Shown one piece after another: positions 30,674 through 39,610 of a stretch of 64,000 nt of DNA (positions are counted from its first letter, which is position 1; every line of letters begins with the position of its first letter). The notes below the pieces were generated by a model. It ran no database searches. It saw only the letters and a program-made list of their open reading frames with translations, and was not told the DNA's origin. This stretch comes from Herbiconiux moechotypicola (GTDB lineage: Bacteria > Actinomycetota > Actinomycetes > Actinomycetales > Microbacteriaceae). The stretch covers positions 248,001 through 312,000 of the forward strand of contig NZ_JANLCN010000002.1 of assembly GCF_024979255.1 (NCBI RefSeq). Reading direction: 5' to 3'. The translations under genes and the position numbers were made by a program.

Positions 30674-30730
30674 CGGGCGGTGTTCCTCTTGTACGGGCTG
30701 ATGCTGGTTCGTTGTCGAAACCTAACGATC

Positions 30731-31567
30731 CTATCCATCGGCCGGTCGCCGGTACCGTTCGACGACGCCGATCGCGTGCCGTTGGCCGCCGCTCAGCACG
30801 AAGTCGCCCGTGGCGTCGTCGAGCGTGAGCTGGGTGGCGTGCGCCGCCATCGCCCGGGCCTTGAGCGCGGTGAAGGGCCCGAGCTCGAGGGTGACCTCGC
30901 CGGCGAGGTCGCTCGGGTCTGAGGCCGGGTCGGGCTGCACCCGGGGCTCCACGATCGCGTAGAAGGGGACGCCGAACTCGCGGGCGGCCTGGCGCGCGGC
31001 GGTATGACTGCGCACGTGGTCGGGGTGCCCGTAGCCGCCGATGGCGTCGTAGCTCACGATCGAGGTGACCGCGGGGGCGAGTGCACGGATGCCCGCGATG
31101 AGGTCGGCGGCCACCTCGTCGAGCGGTGCCAGGCTGAGCGCCTCGGGTGGTGCGTCGTCGGCGGGGGCGGCGAGACCGTCGTCTCGCCAGCGCATTCCGG
31201 AATCGGCATACAGGCGCTCCGTGAGGCCGGCACGGGCCGGTGCCGTGCCCAGGAACAGCTGTGTGAGGGTGCCCGTCGCCGTCGGCGGGGCCAGGGCGGC
31301 GACGGCGGCCTGGAGTTCGCGCACGCGGTGCGGGCCGAGCTCAGGGGTTCCCTCAAGGGGGTGCAGCGGGCCCGGGACGACCTCGCCCCGCTCGCCGCGA
31401 GTACCGGTGACGAGCAGCACCTGGGCACCCGCCTGCACCAGGGCGGCCAGGGCGCCGCCGGTGGAGATGGACTCGTCGTCGGGGTGGGCGTGCACGAACA
31501 CCGGATGCGCGCCGAACGCCGCGAGGGCGAGGGCACCCGGGTCGTGGGGCGGGAGGGGGACGGTCAT
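30731..31567 (-). CDS. mshB: PIG-L family deacetylase, probable mycothiol enzyme MshB
   Basis: Zinc-dependent N-acetylglucosaminyl-inositol deacetylase. The 278-aa protein has the metal/catalytic motif AHPDDE (27-32), a GTRGERGEV stretch, and the second metal motif GGYGHPDHVRSH. MshB makes GlcN-Ins, the acceptor of cysteine in mycothiol synthesis. Its ATG overlaps the stop of the MshA-like glycosyltransferase gene by four bases, and ino1 follows, which supports MshB over the related amidase Mca. The DciA and recF genes are unrelated to it. Confidence 0.82.
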   Translation of the reverse strand: MTVPLPPHDPGALALAAFGAHPVFVHAHPDDESISTGGALAALVQAGAQVLLVTGTRGERGEVVPGPLHPLEGTPELGPHRVRELQAAVAALAPPTATGTLTQLFLGTAPARAGLTERLYADSGMRWRDDGLAAPADDAPPEALSLAPLDEVAADLIAGIRALAPAVTSIVSYDAIGGYGHPDHVRSHTAARQAAREFGVPFYAIVEPRVQPDPASDPSDLAGEVTLELGPFTALKARAMAAHATQLTLDDATGDFVLSGGQRHAIGVVERYRRPADG

Positions 31568-32766
31568 GGTGCCTCCGGATGAGTGGGCGTGGCGAGGAGT
31601 GCTTCGTAGTGCCGGAGGGTGTCCGCCGCCACAGCGGACCAGGAACGGCGGGCCCCGAACGCCTGCGCCGTGCGGCTCAGCTCGCGCAGCCGGGACGGGT
31701 GGTCGAGGAGTCGGCCGATCGCGGCGGCCCAGAGCACCGGTTCGCGGGAGGGCAGCAGGAGGCCGCTCACCCCGTCCTCCACCGAATCGAGCAGGCCGGT
31801 GGAGCTCGCCGCCACGACGGGCGTGCCGCTGGCGGCCGCCTCCAGGGCGACGAGGCCGAAGGTCTCGGAGTGCGAGGGAACCAGGAGGAGATCCGCTCCC
31901 CGCAGCAGCTCTGCGGCCTGTTCGCGCGAGCGGGGGCCGAGGAAGTCGACCGTGTCGGCGACGCCGAGCTCGCGGGCGAGCCGTTCGAGCTCGTCGCCGT
32001 AGGCCTCGTGGCCCGGACTCACCCCGCCGGCCACCACGAGGCGCGGCCGCGCCTGCGAGGGGAGCAGCGCGAATGCGCGCAGGGCGAGGTCGACCCCCTT
32101 CAACGGCTGGATGCGCGCCAGCACGAGCAGGTACGGGCGTCGGTCGCCGCGGTGCGTGGCCGGGTCGGGGTGGAACAGCGTGGTGTCGACGCCGGGGGGC
32201 ACCACGGCTACGCGCTCGGGCGACGCCTCATCGTGGTCGAGGATCGCCGAGCGCTCGGCCTCGGTGTGCGCCAGGGTGAGGTCGGAGTCGCGCACGAGCA
32301 TCCGCTCGGCCTCGAGCCGCGCCGCGGGTTCGGGCCGATCGCCGGCGGCGAGGCGGGAGTTCTTCAGGGCGGCGACCGTGTGCAGGCTCAGCACGTGGGG
32401 CGCGCCCGTCGCACGCGCCACGGGGAGCCCGGCGAGCCCGGAGAGCCAGTAGTTCGAGTGCACCACGTCGAAGCGCCCGAGCCCCGCCAGAGCTCGGGCG
32501 AACTCGGGCACGAGAGGGGGCAGGGCCGACTTGGCCACGGGGGCGAGGGGCCCCGCGGCGAGCCGGTGCACCGGGGTGCCGCCGGCCGTGTGCGCCACCC
32601 GGCCCGGCGCATCCGGAGACTCCGCACGGGTCACGAGCACCGCCTCGACCCCGGATGCGGTGAGCGCGTCGGCGAGACCCACCAGCACCACGTTCATCCC
32701 GCCCGCGTCGCCCTCGCCCGGCCGGGCCAGCGGCGAGGTGTGCAGCGATACCAGTGCGAGACGCAT
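31564..32766 (-). CDS. mshA: GT4 glycosyltransferase, probable D-inositol-3-phosphate glycosyltransferase MshA
   Basis: First committed step of mycothiol synthesis: transfer of GlcNAc from UDP-GlcNAc to inositol 3-phosphate. The 400-aa protein has the MshA-type opening HTSPLARPGEGDAGGMNV, the acceptor-side HSNYWLSGLAG, PPGVDTTLFHP, the donor block LARIQPLKGVDLALRAF and the GT4 motif SHSETFGLVALEAAASGTPVV. It is a little shorter than mycobacterial MshA. It overlaps mshB and is divergent from rpsF. Confidence 0.88.
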   Translation of the reverse strand: MRLALVSLHTSPLARPGEGDAGGMNVVLVGLADALTASGVEAVLVTRAESPDAPGRVAHTAGGTPVHRLAAGPLAPVAKSALPPLVPEFARALAGLGRFDVVHSNYWLSGLAGLPVARATGAPHVLSLHTVAALKNSRLAAGDRPEPAARLEAERMLVRDSDLTLAHTEAERSAILDHDEASPERVAVVPPGVDTTLFHPDPATHRGDRRPYLLVLARIQPLKGVDLALRAFALLPSQARPRLVVAGGVSPGHEAYGDELERLARELGVADTVDFLGPRSREQAAELLRGADLLLVPSHSETFGLVALEAAASGTPVVAASSTGLLDSVEDGVSGLLLPSREPVLWAAAIGRLLDHPSRLRELSRTAQAFGARRSWSAVAADTLRHYEALLATPTHPEAP

Positions 32767-32842
32767 TCTGGTAGGCTACCCAGGTTGTCTTGTGCCCTGC
32801 GGAACTCTCCGCGAGGTGCGAGACCGATGCAGAACCCTCCTG

Positions 32843-32859
32843 TCACAGACCGTCTGTGA
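32843..32859 (+). promoter_or_regulatory. Hairpin with CCG loop in the rpsF leader, possible S6:S18 operator
   Basis: The perfect stem TCACAGA-CCG-TCTGTGA lies 27 bases before the rpsF start, followed by the ribosome-binding site GAAGGAGGTG. S6:S18 autoregulatory leaders of other bacteria present a conserved CCG in a hairpin near the start of rpsF. Here the three-base loop is CCG itself. The resemblance is by eye, and the outer stem of the motif was not established. Confidence 0.4.
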
Positions 32860-32886
32860 CCGTTCTAGTCCGAAGGAGGTGGGTTT

Positions 32887-33333
32887 GTGACGCATCAGTA
32901 CGAACTCATGGTGATCCTCGATCCCGAGATCGACGAGCGCACCGTGGCACCGAGCCTCGACAAGTTCCTCAACGTCATCCGGGGCGCCGGTGGCACCGTC
33001 GACAAGGTCGACATCTGGGGCCGTCGTCGCCTGGCCTACGAGATCAACAAGAAGAGCGAAGGCATCTACGCCGTGGTGAACCTCACCGCGACCGCCGACT
33101 CCACCAAGGAGCTCGACCGCCAGCTGAAGCTCTCCGAGGCCGTCATGCGCACCAAGGTGCTGCGGGCCGAGGAGGCCATCGCCCAGGTCGCCGCCGCCGC
33201 GAAGCTCGCCGACGAGAAGGCCGCCCGCAAGGCCGCCAACCCGAAGGCCGCTGCTCCCGCTGCCGCCCCCGCCGCATCCGCCGCGTCGCCCGCCGCCGCC
33301 GTCAAGGCCGCGTCGGCCAAGGCCGCCGAGTAG
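32887..33333 (+). CDS. rpsF: 30S ribosomal protein S6 with Ala/Lys-rich tail
   Basis: Platform protein of the small subunit that pairs with S18. The 148-aa product has the S6 core in residues 1-97 ([47 protein letters not shown]) followed by a tail of about 50 residues rich in Ala and Lys. The tail is longer than in the 96-aa mycobacterial protein. GTG start at 32887 follows a strong AGGAGGTG site. First gene of rpsF-ssb-rpsR-rplI. Confidence 0.97.
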   Translation: MTHQYELMVILDPEIDERTVAPSLDKFLNVIRGAGGTVDKVDIWGRRRLAYEINKKSEGIYAVVNLTATADSTKELDRQLKLSEAVMRTKVLRAEEAIAQVAAAAKLADEKAARKAANPKAAAPAAAPAASAASPAAAVKAASAKAAE

Positions 33334-33338
33334 TCGTC

Positions 33339-33854
33339 ATGGCCGGCGAGACCGTCATCACCGTGGTGGGTAACCTCACCGCCGACCCCGAGCTGCGCTA
33401 CACGCAGAACGGGCTCGCGGTCGCGAACTTCACGATCGCCTCCACCCCGCGCACCTTCGACCGTGCGGCCAACGACTGGAAGGACGGCGAAGCGCTGTTC
33501 CTCCGGGCCTCGGTGTGGCGCGAGTTCGCCGAGCACGTCGCCGGGTCGCTGACCAAGGGCAGCCGCGTCATCGCGACCGGCCGTCTGCGCCAGCGCTCCT
33601 ATGAGACGCGCGAGGGCGAGAAGCGCACCGCGATCGAGCTCGAGGTCGACGAGATCGGCCCGTCGCTGCGCTACGCGACCGCCCAGGTCACCCGCGCCAC
33701 CTCCGGTGGCGGCGGCTCCTTCGGGGGCGGCAACCGCGGTGGTCAGCCCGCCGTCGACGAGCCGTGGGCCGCATCCGCGCCCTCCTCGTCGGGCGGCTCG
33801 GGCGGCGACGTGTGGAACACTCCCGGCAGCTACGCCGACGACACCCCCTTCTAA
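33339..33854 (+). CDS. ssb: Single-stranded DNA-binding protein
   Basis: Coats ssDNA in replication and repair. The 171-aa protein has the OB fold in residues 1-115 ([43 protein letters not shown]), a Gly/Ser-rich linker and the acidic tail ending DDTPF that recruits partner proteins. ATG 33339 follows rpsF by five bases. Confidence 0.97.
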   Translation: MAGETVITVVGNLTADPELRYTQNGLAVANFTIASTPRTFDRAANDWKDGEALFLRASVWREFAEHVAGSLTKGSRVIATGRLRQRSYETREGEKRTAIELEVDEIGPSLRYATAQVTRATSGGGGSFGGGNRGGQPAVDEPWAASAPSSSGGSGGDVWNTPGSYADDTPF

Positions 33855-33887
33855 ACTTCTCTTCTTTCAGAACAGGAACCCAACACC

Positions 33888-34151
33888 ATGGCTGGAAAGT
33901 CAAGCGGCGACCGCCGCAAGCCGCTCCGCGGCGCCAAGGGCGCGAAGAACGCCGCCCCGGCGAAGTCCATCCGCGTCGGGGTCATCGACTACAAAGACGT
34001 CGCGACCCTCCGCAAGTTCATCTCGGAGCGTGGAAAGATCCGCGCCCGCCGCATCACGGGTGTCTCCGTCCAGGAGCAGCGCCTCATCGCCCGTGCCGTC
34101 AAGAACGCCCGCGAGATGGCACTTCTGCCCTACGCCGGCTCGGGCCGCTAA
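33888..34151 (+). CDS. rpsR: 30S ribosomal protein S18
   Basis: The 87-aa protein has the S18 core [20 protein letters not shown] and [19 protein letters not shown] after a basic N-terminus of about 28 residues. It has no cysteine, the zinc-free form. It lies 33 bases after ssb and 11 before rplI in the standard order. Confidence 0.98.
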   Translation: MAGKSSGDRRKPLRGAKGAKNAAPAKSIRVGVIDYKDVATLRKFISERGKIRARRITGVSVQEQRLIARAVKNAREMALLPYAGSGR

Positions 34152-34162
34152 GGAGCGTCGAC

Positions 34163-34615
34163 ATGTCTAAACTCATCCTCACCCACGAGGTGACCGGTCT
34201 CGGTGCCCCCGGCGACGTCGTCGAGGTCAAGAACGGCTTCGCCCGCAACTACCTCATCCCGAAGGGCTTCGCCGTGGCGTGGAGCCGCGGTGGCGAGAAG
34301 CAGGTCGAGCAGATCAAGGCGGCTCGCGCCGCTCGTGAGCTCGCCACCATCGAGGAGGCGCAGCACGTCAAGCAGTCCCTCGAGGCCACCACGGTGAAGC
34401 TCACCGTCAAGGCCGGTCAGGGCGGCCGTCTGTTCGGCTCGGTGAAGACCGCCGACATCGCCGCCGCCGTGTCGGAGGCCGGCATCGGCAGCCTCGACAA
34501 GCGCAAGATCGAGATCCCCACGGCCATCAAGGCCACGGGCACCCACGAGGCGATCGTGCGTCTGCGCGACGACGTCTCGGCCACCATCACCCTCCAGGTG
34601 GTCGCGGCCAAGTAG
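34163..34615 (+). CDS. rplI: 50S ribosomal protein L9
   Basis: The 150-aa two-domain protein starts [20 protein letters not shown] and has the N-domain motif [17 protein letters not shown], a long central helix, and the C-domain [17 protein letters not shown]. Last gene of the rpsF operon, followed by a strong terminator. Confidence 0.98.
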   Translation: MSKLILTHEVTGLGAPGDVVEVKNGFARNYLIPKGFAVAWSRGGEKQVEQIKAARAARELATIEEAQHVKQSLEATTVKLTVKAGQGGRLFGSVKTADIAAAVSEAGIGSLDKRKIEIPTAIKATGTHEAIVRLRDDVSATITLQVVAAK

Positions 34616-34625
34616 CCCATTCGAC

Positions 34626-34667
34626 GAAGGGGTGTCAAGAGCTCTCGGGCTCTCGGCACCCCTTTTT
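34626..34667 (+). terminator. Rho-independent terminator after rplI
   Basis: The stem AAGGGGTG (34627-34634) pairs with CACCCCTT (34657-34664), and the 3' arm runs into CTTTTT. The loop contains a second small GAGCTCTC/GGGCTCTC arrangement. It ends the rpsF-rplI operon. Confidence 0.85.
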
Positions 34668-34956
34668 CGCGCCGATTCTCCCCAGATCTGTGCACAGGGT
34701 GCAGTGAGTAGTTCAACATTCAAGCGATGATCGAAGGATGTGTCTACTCACAGTGTGTGGAACAGCGAAATACCCGATCAAATCAGCTTTGAAAGTTGTT
34801 GCACCGGAGTTGTTCACAGAGTAGTCCACACCTTGTGCACACGGCGCCCGGCGTTTCGCCCAGATCATCAACAGTCTTATCCACAGCCCCATTTTGAGAA
34901 TGTCGGTGGTCGGCGATTTGCTTGTCGCACCACCGGATTCATGACGAGGAGACCAC
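34668..34956. other. dnaB upstream region with DnaA-box cluster
   Basis: This gap of nearly 300 bases is AT-rich for the genome and holds box-like 9-mers: TTGTTCACA (34810-34818), TAGTCCACA (34822-34830), TTGTGCACA (34833-34841) and a perfect TTATCCACA (34877-34885), plus the palindrome CTGTGCACAG at 34688-34697. It separates the rplI terminator from the helicase gene. DnaA could regulate dnaB here, or the site could titrate DnaA. No small gene is apparent. Confidence 0.5.
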
Positions 34957-36342
34957 GTGTCGATCGCCCATCTCGGCCTCGCGGGAGACCAGCCACGCCC
35001 CGGTGACCGGGAATCCCGACCGGCCGGGGAGCGCACTCCCCCGCACGACCTCCTGGCCGAGCAGAGCGCCCTCGGCGGCATGCTGCTGAGCAAAGACGCG
35101 GTGGCCGACGTCGTCGAGGTGATGCGGGCGGTCGACTTCTACATCCCCAAGCACGAGGTCATCTTCGAGGCCGTGCTGAACCTCTACTCGCACGGCGAGC
35201 CCACCGACGTGATCGCCGTCACCGACGAGCTCACGAAGACGGGCGAACTCACCCGCGCGGGCGGGGCCGAGTACCTGCACACGCTCACGGGTCTCGTGCC
35301 CACGGCGGCGAACGCCGGCTACTACGCCTCCATCGTGGCCGAGAAGGCGGTGCTGAGGCGCCTCGTGGAGGCCGGCACGCGCATCGTGCAGATGGGTTAC
35401 GCCAGTGAGGGCGAGGTGACCGACCTCGTGAACAACGCTCAGGCCGAGATCTACGCCGTCAACGGCGGGGTGGAGACCGAGGACTACGTGCCGCTCACGG
35501 TCGCGGTCACCGCGGCGATCGACGAGATCGAGGCGGCGGCGGGCAAAGACGGGCAGATGACCGGTGTGCCCACCGGCTTCGCCGATCTCGACAATCTCAC
35601 GAATGGGTTCCACCCCGGCCAGATGATCATCGTCGCCGCGCGTCCGGCGCTCGGTAAGTCGACTCTCGCGCTCGACTTCTGCCGGGCGGCCTCGATCAAG
35701 AACGACATGCCGTCGATCTTCTTCTCACTCGAGATGGGGCGATCGGAGATCGCGATGCGCCTGCTCTCGGCAGAGGCATCCGTGCCCCTGCAGAGCATGC
35801 GCAAGGGGCGCATCGAGGGCCGCGACTGGACCACGCTGGCCTCCACCCGCGGCCGCATCAACGACGCCCCGTTCTACATCGACGACAGCCCCAACATGAC
35901 CCTGGTCGAGATCAGGGCCAAGTGCCGCCGCCTCAAGCAGAAGGTGGGCCTCAAGCTCGTCGTCATCGACTACCTCCAGCTCATGACCAGCGGCAAGAAG
36001 GTGGAGAGCCGCCAGCAGGAGGTGTCGGAGTTCTCGCGTGCCCTCAAACTCATGGCCAAGGAGCTGCAGGTGCCCGTGATCGCCCTCTCCCAGCTCAACC
36101 GTGGTCCCGAGCAGCGCGCCGACAAGAAGCCCGCCATCAGCGATCTGCGCGAGTCGGGCTCGCTCGAGCAAGATGCCGACATGGTCATCCTGCTGCACCG
36201 CGAGGGCGCCTACGAGAAAGACAACCCGCGCGCGGGGGAGGCCGACTTCATCGTGGCCAAGCACCGCAACGGGCCCACCGCCACCATCACCGTCGGCTTC
36301 CACGGGCACTTCTCGCGCTTCGCCGACATGCCGCCGGCGTAG
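34957..36342 (+). CDS. dnaB: Replicative DNA helicase DnaB
   Basis: Hexameric 5'-3' helicase of the replication fork. The 461-aa protein has the N-terminal domain (PHDLLAEQSALGGMLLS, VDFYIPKHEVIFEA), the linker, and the RecA-like domain with Walker A ARPALGKSTLALDF, FFSLEMGRSEIAMRLLSAEA, Walker B LVVIDYLQLM and RESGSLEQDADMVILLHRE. No intein is present, unlike several mycobacterial dnaB genes. GTG start at 34957 follows GAGGAG. Confidence 0.98.
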   Translation: MSIAHLGLAGDQPRPGDRESRPAGERTPPHDLLAEQSALGGMLLSKDAVADVVEVMRAVDFYIPKHEVIFEAVLNLYSHGEPTDVIAVTDELTKTGELTRAGGAEYLHTLTGLVPTAANAGYYASIVAEKAVLRRLVEAGTRIVQMGYASEGEVTDLVNNAQAEIYAVNGGVETEDYVPLTVAVTAAIDEIEAAAGKDGQMTGVPTGFADLDNLTNGFHPGQMIIVAARPALGKSTLALDFCRAASIKNDMPSIFFSLEMGRSEIAMRLLSAEASVPLQSMRKGRIEGRDWTTLASTRGRINDAPFYIDDSPNMTLVEIRAKCRRLKQKVGLKLVVIDYLQLMTSGKKVESRQQEVSEFSRALKLMAKELQVPVIALSQLNRGPEQRADKKPAISDLRESGSLEQDADMVILLHREGAYEKDNPRAGEADFIVAKHRNGPTATITVGFHGHFSRFADMPPA

Positions 36343-36373
36343 CCGCGCGGGCGGTCCGGCACGGAGCGCGGAG

Positions 36374-36937
36374 TCAGGGCGTGGAACGCCGAGAGAGGTC
36401 TCCGACGACAGCCTGGAGCATTCTCAGCCGTCGATCTCGGTCACCCGTGATCTCCATCACGGTGACGCCTTCATCGACGATGTCGTCGTCGTTCACCAGG
36501 TCGAGCAAGGCGTCGTTCATCGCATCCCGAAGCGCCGGATCTTCGTCGACTCCGATGCTGATTCCGTCAGCGGGAGCCAAGGGCAGCAGCACGACCAGGT
36601 CGACGTGGCGGAGTGCATCGCGGGTGACCTCGGCGGAGCGTGCCAGGAGCCCGGGTGACTCCGGCATGCGATCGAGTGCGTCGAATGCCAGAAGATATGC
36701 CAGAAAGTCGATCGGGCCGCGCTCGGCGATGAGGTCGCCCGGGGTCTCGGTCGGATCGAGCCGGGCCGCGGAGAGGCGGAGCTGGCGTGCGAAAGACGAT
36801 GCGCCCGGACCGTCCCAGGCCTCATCGATCAGCTCGAAGGGGTCGGGCAGCACGGAGAACGCCGGATACAGCAAGGCGAAATCGGAGACGAGTGTGCTCT
36901 TGCCGCTCGCGTGCGTGCCGGATACGACGATGCGCAT
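36374..36937 (-). CDS. P-loop ATPase (AAA_28/NadR-like kinase fold), function unknown
   Basis: The 187-aa protein opens MRIVVSGTHASGKSTLVSDF, a Walker A typical of small kinases such as the NadR C-terminal domain. A LIAERGPIDFLAYLLAFDAL segment and a Walker-B-like DLVVLLPLAP follow. A nucleoside or nucleotide kinase is plausible, but no substrate is visible. It lies nine bases after the marR gene on the same strand, so the two are probably co-transcribed. Confidence 0.75.
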   Translation of the reverse strand: MRIVVSGTHASGKSTLVSDFALLYPAFSVLPDPFELIDEAWDGPGASSFARQLRLSAARLDPTETPGDLIAERGPIDFLAYLLAFDALDRMPESPGLLARSAEVTRDALRHVDLVVLLPLAPADGISIGVDEDPALRDAMNDALLDLVNDDDIVDEGVTVMEITGDRDRRLRMLQAVVGDLSRRSTP

Positions 36938-36946
36938 GTCACGACC

Positions 36947-37444
36947 CTAAGGCCCCTCGGCGGCGGTGCGGTAGACGGTGTCGACGGAGTGGAGGAAGCG
37001 CTCGACGGTGGCGCGCTCGGCGGGGGTGAGATCGTCGACGACGCCCGCGATGCCGGCGATCACGGGCAGGAGCAGGTCGACGGCGCGGTCGACGGATGCA
37101 CGGGAGGGCACCACGACGATCTTGCGGCGATCGTGCTGGTGCGGGTGGCGCTCGGCGTGACCCAGGGCGACGAGGCGATCCACCACGAGGGTCGAGGCCG
37201 CCGTGGTGACCCCGAGGCGGAGGGCCAGTTCGCTCGGCGTGAGCGGTCCGTTCTGGATGAGGTGCTGCATCGCCGCCAGATCGGTGGGGTTCACCGCGAG
37301 GGCGGAACCCAGTTTTCGCTCGAAGGCCCGCGAGTGGGTATCGATGTCTCGCAGGGCCACGGCGATGCCGCTCGCCGGCCCCGCGCCCGAGTCGGCGAGC
37401 TCGTCGCGCGACCACGGCGCATCCGGGTTGCGGCCATGTGTCAT
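36947..37444 (-). CDS. MarR-family transcriptional regulator
   Basis: Winged-helix repressor of about 165 aa. The DNA-binding core is TDLAAMQHLIQNGPLTPSEL then ALRLGVTTAASTLVVDRLVALGHAERHPHQHDRRK, with the wing Asp-Arg-Arg. Divergent from the MMPL transporter gene, with 75 bases between starts, so it most likely controls that exporter and itself. ATG 37444 is chosen; an ATG three codons upstream is also possible. Confidence 0.9.
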   Translation of the reverse strand: MTHGRNPDAPWSRDELADSGAGPASGIAVALRDIDTHSRAFERKLGSALAVNPTDLAAMQHLIQNGPLTPSELALRLGVTTAASTLVVDRLVALGHAERHPHQHDRRKIVVVPSRASVDRAVDLLLPVIAGIAGVVDDLTPAERATVERFLHSVDTVYRTAAEGP

Positions 37445-37471
37445 GGATGACATGCTAAACCTCTAGGTAGT

Positions 37472-37482
37472 TAAGTTGCTTA
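37472..37482. promoter_or_regulatory. Possible MarR operator between marR and MMPL genes
   Basis: The perfect short inverted repeat TAAG-TTG-CTTA sits in an AT-rich island between the divergent starts, where a MarR dimer would be expected to bind. It is shorter than most MarR sites, so it may be only the core. Assigned from symmetry and place only. Confidence 0.4.
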
Positions 37483-37519
37483 GTAAGAAGTGATCAGAGA
37501 GAGCGAGGCCCACCGCACC

Positions 37520-39610
37520 ATGCGCGCGATAGCCCGATTCATCAGCGGACGCGGCACGGCCTGGGTGGTGCTCGGCCTCTCGGTCGTGGCGATCGGGCTG
37601 CTGTTCGCGTTGCTCCCGAAGGGGTCGAGCGACTCCTACCCGGAGTCGGGGCTGCCGGACTCCAGCGAGGCCGCCCAGGTCTCGGCCCTGCTCGAACAGT
37701 TCCCGAGCGCCGACAGCACCGCAGCCATCCTGGTCTACGACCGCGGTGGCGACGCCCTCACCGACGCCGACAAGGCCGCCGTCACGGCCAGCGCCGAGGC
37801 CCTCGCGAGCGACTCGATCGCCCCGCAGGCCGTCGTGCCCCAGTTCAGCGACGACGGCACCGCCGCCCTCGTCGCCGTGCCGCTGGACGCGGCCGAGGTC
37901 GACGACGACGTGCAGGCCGCGGCGGAGCGCATCCGCACCACCGCCGCCGACGGCCTCCCCGACGGCCTCACCGCGCTGCTCACCGGCCCGCTCGGCTTCC
38001 AGGCCGACATCGGCAACGCCTTCGCCGGAGCCGACTTCCGCCTGCTGCTGGTCACCGTGATCGTGGTGGCGGTGCTGCTCATCATCACCTACCGCAGCCC
38101 CGTGCTCTGGATCGTGCCACTCGCCGTGGTCGGCACGGCCGACGGTCTCGCCCGCATCGTGGTGACCAGCCTCGCCGAACCCCTCGGCATCACCGTCGAC
38201 GCCTCCATCGCGGGCATCCTCTCGGTGCTCGTGTTCGGCGCGGGCACCAACTACGCCCTGCTGCTCGTGGCCCGCTACCGCGAAGAGCTCACCCGGGTCG
38301 ACGACCGGCACCGCGCCATGCTCACCGCCGTCACGAGTGCCGGGCCGGCCATCGCCGCGAGCGGCGGCACCGTCGCGCTCAGCCTGCTCACGCTGCTCTT
38401 CGCCCAGCTGGCGGGCAACCGCGCGCTCGGCGTGGCCTGCGCCATCGGCGTCGCCATCGCCGTGCTCTTCGCGCTCATCGTGCTGCCCGCCGCCCTCGTG
38501 GTGTGCGGCCGTGGCCTGTTCTGGCCGTTCATCCCGCGAGTCCAGAAGGATGCTGGGGTAGGCACCGAGCACAAGGGCGTCTGGATGCGCCTCGGCCGCG
38601 GCGTGCAGCGGCGCCCGGCCGTCGTCGCCGTCGTCGCGACCCTCGGCATCGCCGCTCTGGCGCTCGGCCTGAACGGCGGGCGGGTCGGACTCTCCCAGAC
38701 CGACCAGCTCATCGGCGACCCCGACTCGGTGGTGGCCCAGCGCATCGTCGACGAGGCCTTCGGGGCCGGACTCACCGGCCAGACGGTCGTGCTCACCCCC
38801 GACGCCGCGGTCGCCGACGCGACAGCGCTCGCCGACGGCGTCGACGGCGTGGTGTCGGTGCGCGCCGGCGAGAGCCACGACGGGCTCACCCGGCTCGACC
38901 TCACCCTCGACGCCGAGCCGCAGAGCGACGAGGCCTTCACCCTCATCCAGACGCTGCGCACCGACTATGCGTCCTCGCCCGCCCCCCTCGACCAGACCCT
39001 GGTGGGCGGCAACGACGCGACCGCCCTCGACGAGAACACGGCGGCCGCAGCCGACCAGGCGCTCATCATCCCGCTCATCCTGGCGATCGTGTTCCTCATC
39101 CTGGCCCTGCTGCTGCGCTCCCTCGTGGCGCCGGTGCTGCTCATCGCGAGCGTGCTGGCCACCTTCTTCGCGAGCCTCGGCGCCTCGAACCTCATCTTCC
39201 AGAACCTGATGGGCTTCCCCGCCTTCGATGCGAACGTGGTGCTCTTCGCCTTCCTCTTCCTGGTGGCGCTGGGGGTGGACTACAACATCTTCCTCACGAC
39301 GCGGGCGCGCGAGGAGACCGTCGCCCACGGCACCCGGGAGGGCATGGTGCGCGCGCTGAGCTCGACCGGCGGGGTCATCACGAGCGCCGGCATCCTGCTC
39401 GCGGCGGTGTTCGCGGTGCTGGGGGTGCTGCCCGTGGTGGCGCTCACGCAGATCGGCGTGATCGTGTGCATCGGCGTGCTGCTCGACACCCTCGTGGTGC
39501 GCACGGTGCTCGTGCCCTCGCTGGTGTTCCTCACCGGCGACGCCTTCTGGTGGCCCTCCCACCCCGCGCGGCGGGGCTCCCAGGCGAGGGGCAATAAACT
39601 GGAGGCGTGA
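37520..39610 (+). CDS. MMPL-family transporter
   Basis: RND-superfamily exporter of about 696 aa, with two MMPL halves. Each half has one leading helix, an extracellular domain and a five-helix bundle: half one around LLLVTVIVVAVLLIITYRSP, half two around LIIPLILAIVFLILALLLRS. The later helices carry FGAGTNYALLLVARYREEL and FLVALGVDYNIFLTTRAREE, where the proton-relay Asp/Tyr motif is found. Likely substrates are lipids or hydrophobic compounds. ATG 37520 is preferred over GTG 37490, which would add ten non-conserved residues. Its stop overlaps the next gene. Confidence 0.93.
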   Translation: MRAIARFISGRGTAWVVLGLSVVAIGLLFALLPKGSSDSYPESGLPDSSEAAQVSALLEQFPSADSTAAILVYDRGGDALTDADKAAVTASAEALASDSIAPQAVVPQFSDDGTAALVAVPLDAAEVDDDVQAAAERIRTTAADGLPDGLTALLTGPLGFQADIGNAFAGADFRLLLVTVIVVAVLLIITYRSPVLWIVPLAVVGTADGLARIVVTSLAEPLGITVDASIAGILSVLVFGAGTNYALLLVARYREELTRVDDRHRAMLTAVTSAGPAIAASGGTVALSLLTLLFAQLAGNRALGVACAIGVAIAVLFALIVLPAALVVCGRGLFWPFIPRVQKDAGVGTEHKGVWMRLGRGVQRRPAVVAVVATLGIAALALGLNGGRVGLSQTDQLIGDPDSVVAQRIVDEAFGAGLTGQTVVLTPDAAVADATALADGVDGVVSVRAGESHDGLTRLDLTLDAEPQSDEAFTLIQTLRTDYASSPAPLDQTLVGGNDATALDENTAAAADQALIIPLILAIVFLILALLLRSLVAPVLLIASVLATFFASLGASNLIFQNLMGFPAFDANVVLFAFLFLVALGVDYNIFLTTRAREETVAHGTREGMVRALSSTGGVITSAGILLAAVFAVLGVLPVVALTQIGVIVCIGVLLDTLVVRTVLVPSLVFLTGDAFWWPSHPARRGSQARGNKLEA

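Noticed and set aside
34957-36342. Intein in dnaB
   Set aside because: The protein is 461 aa with uninterrupted helicase motifs, so no intein is present.
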